64,000 bases of DNA, from assembly GCF_035083965.1 (NCBI RefSeq), contig NC_089738.1, positions 10,070,734-10,134,733 of the forward strand, given 5' to 3'. A model generated the notes under the pieces. That model was not told the DNA's origin. It did not search any database and saw only the letters and a list, made by a program, of their open reading frames with translations. This DNA comes from Branchiostoma lanceolatum (Eukaryota > Chordata > Leptocardii > Amphioxiformes > Branchiostomatidae). Of this stretch, positions 12,601-25,746 are shown piece after piece. Within the stretch, counting starts at the first letter, position 1; the number at the start of each line of letters is the position of its first letter. The translations under genes and the position numbers were made by a program.

Positions 12601-13134
12601 TTTGACAGCGTTTCTGTCCTTTTTGTCCCCAAAATTGTGAATTTTACCCTTTAACAATCTGTACTGGTCCACCCCTGTCATTGCAACGTCTTGATGAAGA
12701 AAAAAGGAAACTAAATGTAGTTATTCTCAGGTTACAAAAATAATGAAACTTTCAAAACGTTAACTTTTCTATCACTGATCATAACCACAACATTTTGCTG
12801 GAGACATAATAAATCAAATTTATGGATGTCTATATACCTACTTCAACAGACGTAGAAATAGATTATTATCAATGTAAAGATAAATATTCTCTGATATAAT
12901 GATAAACTGTGTGGGGAGAAAACAGTTACTGTATATTTGGGAGATGCTGCCTTCTATAGTAACATATAATGAGTGACCCCCCTCTCTGCACTTCTCTCTG
13001 TGGCAACGTTATCTAGATTTCACTACGGTCCGGTGACAACCCAAATGTGTTTTCCCTTAGCGAGACCCAGCTCTAGTATCTAAAGCACGCAGTGTAGACC
13101 CCCACACGCCACAAATCAACTCGCACCGACCGAG
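9451..13134. other. Intergenic region before the guanylate cyclase gene
   Basis: Contains the presumed 3' end of the glycine/proline-rich gene and the promoter side of the guanylate cyclase. Open frames at 10281-10718, 11451-11684 and 12268-12558 show no recognisable domain and no convincing splice sites. The stretch near 10385-10440 resembles dispersed repeat sequence. Nothing else could be supported. Confidence 0.55.
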
Positions 13135-16100
13135 ATGGCTTCGTGGAAAGCCGCGATAACAACCACGGCGTTCCTCCTGGTGCTCGGCGGGGGAAAGAGC
13201 GAGGAGTACCGAGTACTCATTATGATGACCACGACGCGTCACGACGCCGACGGAGACGTGGAGCTGTACTTCAGCGCCAAGAGAATGGCGGCAGGGGCTA
13301 TCATGGCTATCGACGCCGTCAACAACGATCCAAACTTACTTTCAGGTCACGTTTTAACGTATACTTACGTTGACACAGAATGCGACCCGGTACAAGGTAC
13401 CGGACAAGCTCTGGAAAACATTTTCAACGGAAGCTACAGTGGTTTCATCGGGCCTACATGTTCCCAAGTCTGTAGACCAGTAGCTAACCTAGCAGCCTAC
13501 TGGAATCTTCCAGTCTTTACCCCTCTCTGTAACGCTATAAGTATGCACGACAAAGACCACTTTTCAACGCTCGTGCGATTTTTCGGGCCTGCTATAACGT
13601 GGGGGAGTTTTTACGTGGGGATTTGTAGAAGGTTCGGGTGGAATCGTTTCGCAGTGGTGAGTCACTGGGACATCGGGTGGACCATCCCCGCCAACGGAAT
13701 AGTAGAGTACTCCGAGGAGCTGAACATGACCGTCTCGTCCTACCACGTACTTGGTCAGGACGACAGTTTGGAAAAGGTCCTGACACAGGCGACAAGACAC
13801 GCCAGAAGTAAGTCCCACTTCGTGCTCTCATACTTGACTATCAATCTCCTATATTCATTCGGAAATGTCAAGACTACAAAGCATTCGTACTAAATTTAGA
13901 ACTGCTTGATAGTTACGAACTGTGAATGTCTTCTGCATGTTTTAGACGATGTTACATAATCGACAAATATTGTAGATAACAAGAAATGAAACAAACTTTT
14001 ATTGAGAAACAGTAGACATATCGCTGTATTGAAACGACACTTATTAATAAATTAATCTGACTAATATTGAGCACGTATATAGCATGTAACAGTTATAAAT
14101 TCACAGCTATTTGATGCATATACATACGAATCCGCAACACATGAGTATTCATCCAGAAAAAAGAACTACACTCTAACTTATTCCCAAGCCATACTCACAA
14201 GCTGCATTTTATCCTGAAAGTCTAAGACAGCTTCTGTCATTGATTATGGCATTCTCAGAAGTGGAATGTCCTGTCAAATCAACAGTTTCGGCTCATATTT
14301 CCCTCATATCAGCCCTCTTCGGTGATAACATTTTCTAGTGTCATTTCTGTCAGTTCTCTGTGATTATACCATCAAATCAAACCTTCAACATGAACCAGCT
14401 TCCCTCCCCAAATCACTTGTAACACTTTGCAGTCCTGAACTGAAAAATATCTAGCTTGAAGATAATGTAAATTCCTGCTGGAATCAGACTGTGGTCGTTT
14501 TGAGCTATTCTCCAAGCAGAGGTTTCGATCAGGGGGCTAGGAGTAGACGCCTCAAGGGCCAATAGCTAGTACTCCCAGCCCCCCCCCCCCCCCCGATCAA
14601 AACTTCTCTTTAAAGAATAGTTTTGTGCTTCTTTTAACCTCGCAATCGCGTAAAGTCCGAAAGCATTTCATGATGTACGAAGTAAGATAAATAGAGATGC
14701 TTCTGTTTACGAAGCAGGGATGCCTTGCACGCCACGTTGTTTACATTATCACATCGTAAAGCACGAAATTCGATCTCGAACTAATCTAGATGTGTGTACA
14801 CTGTTTCTAATCCAGTTGCGTGATGTATGGTACGTTAATTACCTGTCAATGAACATCAGAGGAGGCTTACTGACAAGGCTTGACAAATTACTGTCGTCTT
14901 ACTTGTGTGAAATGTTTGGAAAAGTAGTCTTATTTACAATGTGAGAGAGACAGTGTACATGCGACTGTGACAAGCTATTCCTACATGGCCTAACAATTGC
15001 AAAGAAATAAGGTTGTGTTTTTGGATGTGTGTGTCTGTGAACAACATAACTCAAGAATGCATGCCTAGATGGATTGTCATGATATTTGGCATGTTTATAG
15101 GTCTTGATGAGATCTCAAAATGATAAGGTACTGCATCGGAACTTCCGATTTTCATATCTCGTGTACCTCATACATGTACCTGTACCACTATTTCCCCACT
15201 CGACTCGAAAATGAGTACCTAGCTCCGGCTAAGGAAGACTCTTCTCGGATGGAACGTAAAGCTGAGGGTCGACGTCCCGTGTTTGAGTTGAGCCACACTG
15301 AGCGTGTTAAAGAACCCACTACACTTCTTAAAAAGAGTAGGGGTTCTTCCCGGTGTTTGTGGATCAAACCTTACAGTCTGGGCTGGGTTGACACCTTGAA
15401 AGGTGACAGTCACCTGTTATGACAAACCTTCCACAAATGTGGTAAATCTCAATTACAAACAAATACCCTCCATAGAGACAGCAATGAAAACCAAATGTAC
15501 CAGTTTGCGTACAAGTTGAACCAGTACATATAGTAATATAAAGTAGTTTTAATACATTATATATTATGTAGTTAGATAGCACGTTAATGGTTTAGACATC
15601 ACTGTAATTATGCATTGGTCACCACGACCTGTACTTAGTTTGTAAGAGTATCAACGTGGAATAAGGTCTTTCATCTATTAATATTTCGTCCTTTTCGGTT
15701 CTCAGTTATTTTGCTGTCCGGTCCCGGAGCCCTTATCCGCCGCCTGATGCTGATAGCGCACGACCTGGGTCTGACTGGAGGGGACTACGTCTTCTTCTGT
15801 CTCAGGTACTTCCGACATGACGAGATCTTCGGCAACTTCTCCTGGAGAACAGGTAAGAACCGTTGATGCTACGGTCACATTTGTACCGGTGCCCATAGGG
15901 TGTAGCCCCGGCCGGGCTATGAAGCCACAAATTTGCCCCGGTGGACTGTTAGATAGCGAGGGGTACCTCTCGGTGCCTTCACGATTAGCTTACGGTGTCT
16001 ATTTGTTGCTGTGAGTTAACAAAAATCCGGGGCCCGGTCGAGCCCCAAAATAGCCCCACGAGGCCACGTAATGGTCACCCCCGAAATAGAAAAAAAAAAA

Positions 16101-19100
16101 ACAGCCCGTAAACTACCCGTCGGGGCCCCTTTTCCCAACTATGACCATAGCTTATACGACCATAGACCATAAGAAGAAAGTTCATCTATCTTTGTGATTT
16201 ATTATAGATTGCTAAATTGACAATGTGTCTCACAATAAGAGGAACCTCTGACCATCGGACCATTTTTTAACAGAACGAAAACTGTAACAGTTGTAAAGGC
16301 TACGAAAAATTCTGTTATTTTGAATCTCTCTTATTATATCGAAACGCAGTTTTCCCAATTACAACTTAGGTTGGAAACTTAATCTAAACGTGAACAGCAT
16401 GCCTCAGTCCTAATATGATCGTCAAGTCATTTTTGCAAAGAGAAGTCACCTTATGACCCTTTTAGCAGTACGATCGAGGTGTCATTACAAGTCTCATACA
16501 CGAAGGATAAGTGCTGAAAGGTGGCATCAAAACGTGAAGTTTTAACGTGATGTATTCTATTCGGCAATCAAACGAAACATTATACTCTATCCTTTTTTGT
16601 CAAATAGAATACACGACAGGAAAAACAACTCATATCCGTGCAGTCGATCGGTCGCCCTAGTCCTAAAAAAGCACACATACATATGTTCTTAGGAAGATTG
16701 CCCATTTACGACCACTGTCGCACTTTTACCCTCCTCAAAACACATTTTCCGGTCTGTTAGTGGTGTACTGTGTATGTGATGCGTTTGCTGCAGCATAGAT
16801 TTTCAGCAAATGGCAACTTTCTGTTGTCGGCTGACGTCACATGTCTGAAAGCTTCGTGCATGATGTTGATATACAGAGGTGTTAACTTCCACAAAGACGT
16901 CACATGCATATTCTAGTGTCATTTCACGCATAACTAAATGTCTGGTGGTGTATAAATGGATACCGCTAGCTAACTTCCAGAAATTTTTGACAGTAAATTT
17001 CTTTTATTTCCACCTTCCATTTTGCGGATAGACAATTGCAAAACGTTATTGATAACTTAGGTAAATTATCTTATTTCCAAGCTAGCAAAAAAATGGGGAA
17101 AAAGATAGAAATAGTACAGGGAAGAAAATACGTATTTGTTCTGAAATGGACGTTTCACCTTTCATCTTTACTTCGACGTTTAACCCCTTAAACTTTAAAT
17201 CTTTTTTTCAATATCTGATTCTATCCTCAAAAGACCCGCAAGCACAAGGAAGCCAATATGAAAAAAAAGGACAAGTACACAAATAAATAATAGAGGACAA
17301 AGTGTGACAATCTCAGTTGGCTTAAAGCAAGAAACAAAATAAACGTTAAGAGACCACCTGGAAATGCAAGCCGGCCTTGTATTACGGTTTGTATCACTCT
17401 GCCACTGAGGTAAAATAAACTCAGTTATCAGTACTGAGTTCAATCGACATATTTCAGGGTCTGCGATCCAAAACAAACCCCCGGGCACATGTCGGGGCAA
17501 GTTTATCACGTGTGTATACATCCCATAGTGTAAACAATTCGGTAAAGTCAGTCAAACGTCGGAATCGCCGAGCAAAGTGCAATGTAGCATGGTTTCCTTG
17601 ACCGAGTCCCCGTTGTGCATGGTTTGATTGTTTGAAACTTTAACATAGGCACTTTTCAAGTCACGGCGAGGGATGGGAGAGTTTTATTCATTTATGGCAT
17701 TCTTTCTCTCGCGCGCGCTGTAGACACGTGATCTTTTTGCACGTGTGACGTCAGCACTGGGTCAGAGTTCGTCGGAAGTCGGTACCGACCTCCGTCCAGA
17801 TGGAGAGTTTTAATGTTTGTCTTGGCGTTTCTATAGGTGACTCCCGGGATGCTGACGCCCGTGAAGCCTACAAGTCGTTGTTTGTGCTGTCGCTGTACAG
17901 GCCGGGCAACGACGTTTCTCGGACTTTCTCGCGTGACGTCAGACGACGATCTCGCGAGACTTTCTCTTATGAATTCCATCCAGACGAGGAGGTAAAATTG
18001 CATGAACAACAAATTCATTTTGCGCTGTAAATAAAGATTTCTGACAAGGCAATGAAGCCCTTTTGTACTTTGGCTGATTACTAGCTTTTGAAACAGCTGA
18101 GACTATGTCATCCATTTTCAGTGAGCTGTGTGACTTTTTTTCTATGTTGATTTTCTAGGTTTCGGTCATGGCCGCTATTGCCTACGACACCGTCCATATC
18201 TACGCGCATGCTCTCAACGAAACACTAGCATTTGGGGAGGATCCTTACGACGGACGCCGCCTAGCGGAAAGGGTGCGAAATAGGACGTTTGAAGGTACAG
18301 TATCGTTCTCAAGGACACATGTTGCGGTTGATTTCAGCCAGGATTGCCAGTGTTGCGATATATAGCTGTAATAATGGTATAGTATAACTTTTCAAATAGG
18401 ACACAGGTTTTTATGCTTCGTTTTGTTCTTGATGGCCTGTAGCGATACAAAGTGTTTTTCAGCTACACATAATTCACACTTTCAGTGCTGAGTGACTTTG
18501 ATGTGGTTGGAAACCCTTAACGCCATATACGAAAGGCAGATAATTGCTTCTTAAGTGCCGTAGCTATAGAACATCAATGGTACCGTTTAGATGTGGGCCA
18601 TTGCAGTTCTTATCTATACCGTGTTGTTGTGTTGGTAGGAGTACAGGGTTGGGTGACTCTGGACGCTAACGGAGACAGGGAGACCAACTACATGATGTAC
18701 AGCTTTCAGGATGGTCACATGAAGGTCAGAACATTTATATTGTCTTAAAAGTCCGATTCAAGCCGTTCTTGCAATGTTATCTGATTATCAAAATGATTAT
18801 TAAGAAGGTAAGAACATTAGCACTGCTATTATTGCATCGTCAGGTGATGTCACATACTGCAGTGTATGGTGTTTATTTTTGTGACGCCACTGCGTATTTT
18901 TCTATACGCTTTCATTGGGCTGCTCGCATAAGACGAGGCTTCATCATCTCGTATGTTCTCCGACTCTAGGCTGTTGGGTACTACTTTGGTCACAGCGGTG
19001 AGTACGAGGACGTTCCGGGCACGACGATCAGGTGGCCGGGGGGAGGACTAACACCCCCTCCCGACATGCCGTACTGCGGGTTCGACGAGGAAAAGTGTCC

Positions 19101-22100
19101 ATTCGGTAAGCGTGCTCAGTACGTCATGAAACCTAGCTGGCAGAAAAACGACCTATTAGTGAGAATATACGTGTTACTGCAGATTTAGCTTTGCTTTAAT
19201 TTGGTCCATGTCAGATGCTAAAAGCGAGCAGTGCACAATAAACAAATATAAAGAGATGTGCTTTGATCGTTGTTGAATCTGTATGATTGTGGAGACTTCC
19301 CACACACTCAGTTGAGGTGGTTTGTGCTCTGTTTCTCGTTGACTGATTTTTGGCAACTTCTCAGAAACTAGCCTAATAGTTGATTATCCTATTTGTTGCT
19401 GAAATATCTCTATTTTCACCCTGGTCACAGATCTCCGTCATAGCCGGTATGGACCCATCTATACCCTAGGCCTAGCGCTGATATTGCCCATTATTTTTCT
19501 CTTAGTCGGATACACTATCTACCACAGGTGAGAAAAGCCTTATACATTTGTAATCTAATACGTTACTTCACTATACTCTTTACCATTAGACAGAACACAT
19601 CGATTCGTGACAACCAGAAAATAGCACAATAGTAGGTGTACTTATGGTCTACAACTAGTCCTATGAATGTAAAATCTATGCCTTTGTATGTGCAAAGGGA
19701 ATATTATATCCAATGGACTTTTCAATTTCAGGAAACCATGGATTTTTTTCGTGTCTAATAAATGTGCGAAACATTTTTTTTTTTTACTTCTCCAGGCATA
19801 CAATGGAAAAGAAGTTAGCCTTCAAGACATGTCAACTGAGATCTCAGGACATCATTCCTATCAGAACAAGTTCTACAAGTTCTAAGGTATATATATCAGG
19901 AAAATATCAAGTAGAGTCTATTTTTCTTTTCTTCTTCTGAAGCGTTGTTTGTTAAGACTGTCCTGATATATTGTACGTATATGGTAAGCAGAGAAGAAGC
20001 AGCAATTGTATTCTTATGTGTAATATTTTTTTCTGTCTTGTATTTTTATTAGAATTCTCTGTCAGCTGGTTTAAGTGTCGGGCAAGAGAACTCTTCTTGC
20101 AGATTGGCTGAATACAAGGTGGGGCAACTGTTTGTTATATTTTCAATGCAGTCGCCTTCCTCAGGGCGATTCTGACTGATAAGGAGTCGGAATTGCCCTG
20201 AGGAAGGTTGAATAAAATACTTGATTGGGTAAAAACTAAAAGGAGTATTTTTATTCAGTGACATACCGACTATTCACAACTGTAACATTTTCCCTTTTTA
20301 ATGTTTTGCACAGAATACAGTTTACGTCATGAAGGAACTTAGAGTTGATGGGAACCGTGCAACTCTGAAACGAGGCACGCAGAAGGAACTGACGCAGGTA
20401 TGTGCACGGCTTAACGGCAATTGCTTCCTATTGCTGTAAGGTGGCGCTGCAGCAATAATGCGGTCCCAAACGTGACTAATGCTTTGGTCACAATTTAAAA
20501 AAAAGTGCCCACCGGGCTGTTTTTTTCGCTTTCGGGCCTGATCCCTACGTGGCCCCTTGGACACCGTGTGGTTAGCGGGCTTTTTTTGGGCACGGCCCCG
20601 GATTTTTTTAGATTTGCAATTAAAGTCGACCCGGGATTCTACTGCACTGGACTTAAACTGTAACTTTGACTTGTTGACCTATACAGTTGTGTGAGCTGAA
20701 TCATCCCAACCTGGCCCGGATTGTCGGCGCATGCCTAGAAGCTCCCAACTGCTGCGTTCTTATAGACCATTGCTCCAAGGGAAGCCTGCAGGTGACGTCA
20801 GCCGATTTGCATGACCAATCAGAGCTTGGCTATAGATTAAGCCAATCAGCATTGTCCACATCACTTTCCGCAGTCAATCATATACCAGGGCAATTCTTTC
20901 CGATTAGATGAGCCCATTGGTGTGACATTGAATGATGTTCTATCGATAGCCAATTAGCACCAAGGAAAGAGAACGGCAAATGCAGTACAAAGCCGTAATG
21001 AAAGGAATGATAACTTCTGCAATGTTTGCCAGTTATATACAAAATATAACTACACGCTACAGTGTATCATCATACTTGGCTTTTTTTCCTGACGTTAGGA
21101 TATACTGAAGAATGCGTCTATCAAATTGGACTGGACATTTCGATGGTCTCTTATTATGGACATTGTAAAAGTAAGTACTATACAGCTACACCTGGCTTTG
21201 TAAGATATTTCAGAACTCAATTACCATTAATGATATCTATGATAAATATGCCAACACGTATAACATTGAAAATAATTTTGTATTGGTATAGGTTAAGTAT
21301 CATAAGCGTTGAAATCGCATGATCCATTTCACTGTTTGATTTTCTAATACATTTTACATGTGAGTACTAGAAAATCAGACTTATGTACAGATACCACCGC
21401 TTTGGAGGCAAAGAGTTAGATGCTCATATTTCATTTCATGACAAGTTTTCGCATGTTATACAAGGGTGTGGAGTACCTTCACAACAGTTTCCTGAAGTGC
21501 CACGGGAGTCTGAAGTCCACCAACTGTGTGGTGGACAGCCGCTTTGTGGTCAAGATCACGGACTTCGGCCTTTGGAGACTGAGAAAGAAGAGACGCATTT
21601 CTTTGGAGGAACCCAAGTTTGACGCGCTTCACCTCAACAACAATGCTGTTACTCTACTGAAATACGCACAAGGTAGGGTTATATATCAGTGGTGTTTCAA
21701 CTCTACTGTTTTATGTTGCAATATATACATTTTGTATGTTAAACTAATTATAAGTCATGAAAAGTAACGATTATTATGGGGATGATACACATAATATTTG
21801 CACCATGATTGTAGGTAAGTCTTTCGCAATTCGGTTATATGTTTACAATATTTGTAAGTTCTTGTGTAATGAACGACCATCATAATTGTAAATGCCTATA
21901 TTTTCTTTTACATAATATGTACATCATTATGAATGATCATTATGATAGTAAGATTTTTGATTTCTTCAGACCAGCTCTGGATGGCGCCTGAGGTGCTACG
22001 CGGCAGCACGGAGAGATCTCAGAAATCTGATGTCTACAGTTTTGCTCTCATTCTTCACGAAATCGCCTTCAGACGAGGGGTGTTCTACCAAGACGGGAGC

Positions 22101-23155
22101 CAACTATCACCAAAAGGTCAGGATATGACAAATGAGACTTTCATGCCAGGAGTGACGTTTCTTCTTAAATTTTGAACATTTCCTGTGAAGTACTATATTA
22201 TTTCTGTACAGAACGTTACTGCAACTGTCATAGGTTCTACAAATTATTTTCCTTGGGCTTACAAAGGCTTGTGCTCTTCGGGGGTCCGAAAATCATACCA
22301 TGAGGAACCCCTCTTCGATATACCTGACAAACTCCGGGTGACAAGAATTACGTCTAAAGTCTATCTTCATTTTGCAGACATTATAACACGGGTGGCGCTG
22401 TCTCTGTCCGGAATGCCCTTCCGGCCTACAATTTTGGAGGAGGACTGTCCGATCGGACTGTCCAGTCTCATGAAACAGTGTTGGGCAGAAACACCGGAGG
22501 AGAGACCGGACTGTAAGGTCATCGGTGCAGTCGTCAGAAGAATAAGTGGGTAAGTATCTCAGCTATGTTATGTTGACCTCTGATTTCTCCCGCTCACTTT
22601 TAAGTTCACTACATTTGATTTTGTACAATTTTCTGCTTACCAATTGTATACGTCGCTTTTATTCACATGTTATGCAATTTATCATGTATATGAACTTCAG
22701 ATAGAATAGTTTTTTCTATGTAACACTAGTGAAGATCTCAATTAGAATAAACAAACAAACAAACTAACTAACTGATAACATTTTTATTCGATTATTAGGC
22801 ACATGATACATTGCATGTTTCGGTGACTAGCCGTGGCGACTGTTACAGGTCCATAAACAAATTGTCAAAATCTACAGCAAAGGTCTGGCTCTTGGCACAC
22901 TGAAATACGATTGTCACACCTCTTGCAATTACAATGGCCTTCTAGGATATCATATAGTTATTGATTGTCTTTTTTTAGCATGAAGAGTGAGAACATCCTG
23001 GACAACCTGCTGGCCCGTATGGAGCACTATGCAGACAACCTGGAGTCCCTGGTGCAGGAGAAGACGGCTCAGGTCCTGGACGAGAAGAAACGAGCAGAGG
23101 ACCTGCTGGAACGACTCTTACCAAGGTCAGATCGTCATTGAAATTGGATACAGAC

Positions 23156-23234
<79 letters not shown>

Positions 23235-25746
23235 ACTACACACACACACACCACATACAGGTGACTCAGTGAGCAGTGGTTCATGCGTTTGAGAAAGTCT
23301 GTGGCGGCGCCCCCCGTCTCTGTTGAGGGATGGTTGCAAGACCCTGATTAAGATGGCTTCTTTAATTCCTCTTTACTCGTTTTGACTTTCTGCAACTTAC
23401 GATCAACTTCTCACCTACTCTCGTGTTCTATCTGCAAAATCTGACGCCAAATACTCAATAGATTAGACAAAGCCTGGAGTTATTACGGTTCAACTTTGAT
23501 CCAGAATAACTAGAATAATTTTTTGTTTCGTCTCCACCCAGGACTGTGGCCAATCAGCTGAAGCATGGAGGTACGGTCCACCCCGAGACGTTTGACAGTG
23601 TGACCGTGTTCTTCAGCGACATCGTCGGTTTCACGGCAATGTCCGCAGCTAGTAGCCCAATAGAAGTGCGTGTAATTACGTCTCTTTCATATTGTGGTTA
23701 CCAAATAGCAATGACGACTTACAGGTTACGAGTGCACCATATTGAAGACATGTCCCAATATTGGATACCCCGTTCATATACTACGACCTGATATCAATTA
23801 TAATCGGTTTTAATGATTCTATGCAAATTGAGACCTCTAGCGATACCTTTGTGATTTATTTTCATAGCTCAATCCAAGTCATTATACTTGATACATTATG
23901 GTCTCCTTATTTTGTTCATTTCTTAGGTTGTAGACATGCTGAATGACCTGTACACATGTTTTGATGACATCATTGGCCATTACGATGTTTACAAGGTACG
24001 TAATATCAGCAGCTCTGAATTGATCTTCCTGTATTCCTGTTTTGGTTGCTAACCGTGGTTTAGCAATAACAAAGGAAAATATTGACCCAGCGGTTACTAC
24101 AGAGGGTGGCGCCCATGTTGATAAACACGGATATTTTCCTACCAAAGCTTATTTTCTTCCATTGAACTTAGACCTAATTTATCGTGACTTTCGGATACAA
24201 TTGTACGGATGTTACACTATTTGGTTGAAGATAAATGGCTACATCACCTAAGGTTTGCTGTACTTCCAGGTCGAAACGATAGGTGACGCTTATGTCGTGG
24301 TGTCCGGGCTGCCAGAGAGAAACAGCAACCATGCAGCAGAAATAGCGCGGATGTCCCTGGAGATGCTCAAGGCTGTTCAGACGTTCAGAATAAGGCACAG
24401 GACATCAGAACAACTAAAACTCCGTATCGGCATCCACACTGGTCAGTCCTTCGGTTTTGATCTAAACTTATCATCACACTATAAAACCAACGTTCACAGT
24501 GTCCGTTTGCCAGAAAGCAATATTTGCACAGGTAAGGGCACTGTTGAAGGGTAGCATTTTGTGACAGTACGGCAATAAGCAAGAGTCGTTGTGGCAAAGT
24601 CACGCGTACGTCCTCACCTAATGCGAGACTACGGCCGAGACTTTGACATAACTGTTATTTTCTGTGGTCCCTATTTTCAGTATATAGATCTAACCTCGCA
24701 CAAATGATATCTTCAGTGACCCGACTCCTAGCTTTATCACAAGTGCCATGCCATGTGAGGCGGAGTAGTACAATCATACTTAGAGTGATTTAACCTTCAT
24801 CCAATGATGTGCCTGATGATACGTAGGTGTGCGTGATGAGAAAGTAGTGCAGATGCTATTTACCTCTATCTTGAGTATGTATACGTAAAATTACTGAGCT
24901 TTGTACGTACAGGTCCGTGTGCGGCCGGGGTTGTGGGTAGAAAGATGCCTCGGTACTGTCTGTTCGGAGACACCGTCAACACGGCGTCACGTATGGAGAC
25001 GTACGGAATGGGTAAAGATTTACTCTTCTTTCGTCTGTCATCTGTTGGGTACAGCATTGGTGATGAGGGCCGTAAGGTGTTCTTTTATGGACATCTATTT
25101 CAGCTGTTGTTGTTGAAATCAAACCTGATTTTGGCTTTCAATCTATAGCATTTCTTAGAGCACCACTTTTTCTTAAGCTATTCGCACTTGAGCAGACATT
25201 GTGTACACCTGGTGCGGTCTGCAAGATTATAGTCAAGTAAAGTTTATTGCACAACAATTGCATTAGGTACAATGTATGGCAAATAACATGGAAAATTAAC
25301 AACTACGGGCTATTTATACTAGTGTACTAATCTAACATCATATGAGTGTTCTCTTTCTTCTATAGTAATGATACTTGTAGATGGCAAAATTAAGCCTAGA
25401 AATGTTTTCCTATCTTGTAGTTGTTTGTAATAATCTGTGTCCATCAAGCCCTTAGAATACACGTCAGTGAGACTACCTACCAAGCCCTGTGTCAGACCGA
25501 AAGATTCCAGCTCGAGTCGAGGGGAGAAATGGACATAAAGGTGATGTGTATTAAGTTACATATTAGTACGTTTCAATATGTACCGATGATATCAGCTGCA
25601 GTACATTTAAACTTCGCTAGATGTACCGCTGGAGTGAATGAGCTTATGGAAATGTTTCTTTCTGCACTGTACAGGGCAAAGGACCCCTGAGAACGTACTG
25701 GCTGCTTGGAGAAAAGGATGGCATTGTGCAAGAAAGCTTCGTATGA
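13135..25746 (+). CDS. Receptor-type guanylate cyclase, natriuretic-peptide-receptor (NPR1/NPR2) type, complete
   Basis: Makes cGMP from GTP at the plasma membrane in response to an extracellular ligand. Exons: 13135-13807, 15706-15852, 17837-17991, 18159-18294, 18639-18724, 18970-19105, 19431-19527, 19796-19886, 20053-20118, 20314-20397, 20687-20791, 21099-21170, 21465-21672, 21970-22116, 22378-22549, 22979-23125, 23542-23665, 23927-23995, 24270-24441, 24913-25011, 25449-25540, 25675-25746. All 21 junctions keep phase: 3150 nt, 1049 residues, the size of NPR1/NPR2. Order: signal peptide (1 to ~22), ligand-binding region to ~444, membrane helix ~452-473 ([18 protein letters not shown]), kinase-homology domain ~510-790 with DFG but HGS in place of HRD (pseudokinase), dimerisation helix ~792-840, cyclase domain to the end. 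Catalytic residues are present: D867 (SDIVGFT), E907 and D911 (VETIGDAY), C978 (RYCLFGD), N985 and R989. E907 and C978 specify GTP over ATP. The ligand is unknown. Confidence 0.96.
14579..14595. repeat. Poly-C tract in a dispersed repeat
   Basis: A run of about 17 C residues lies between TAGTACTCCCAG and GATCAAAACTTCTC in the first guanylate cyclase intron. CAGAGGTTTCGATCAGGGGG upstream is roughly the reverse complement of the flank downstream, so this is a small fold-back unit of about 100 bp (14514-14612). A similar poly-C run is at 36350. Confidence 0.6.
14997..15135 (+). repeat. Interspersed repeat, family A, copy 2
   Basis: Shows the same block order as the copy at 5060: GTGTGTGTCTGTGAAC, ACTCAAGAATGCATG, GGATTGTCATGATATTTGGC, GATGAGATCTCAAAATGATAAGG. 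It is intronic in the guanylate cyclase gene. Confidence 0.65.
15186..15385 (+). repeat. SINE-like interspersed repeat, family B
   Basis: Blocks GAGTACCTAGCT, ACGTAAAGCTGAGG, CCCGTGTTTGA, AAAGAACCCAC, AGAGTAGGGGTTCTTCCCGG and GTGGATCAAA recur at about 39965-40130 on the same strand and, inverted, at 33640-33740. The dispersal and constant block order support a short interspersed element tail. Confidence 0.65.
23157..23230. repeat. (CA)n microsatellite in a guanylate cyclase intron
   Basis: An almost pure CA run of about 72 bp sits 30 bp after the exon 16 donor (dimerisation helix). It gives long spurious Thr-His or Cys-Val open frames that are not genes. Confidence 0.98.

Noticed and set aside
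20687-22549. Active protein kinase
   Set aside because: DFG is present but the HRD catalytic Asp is replaced (HGS) and the Gly-rich loop is missing; this is the kinase-homology domain of a receptor cyclase.
22975-23339. Open frames over the CA repeat near guanylate cyclase exon 16
   Set aside because: Product of the dinucleotide repeat; the true exon ends at 23125 with a GT donor in another frame.
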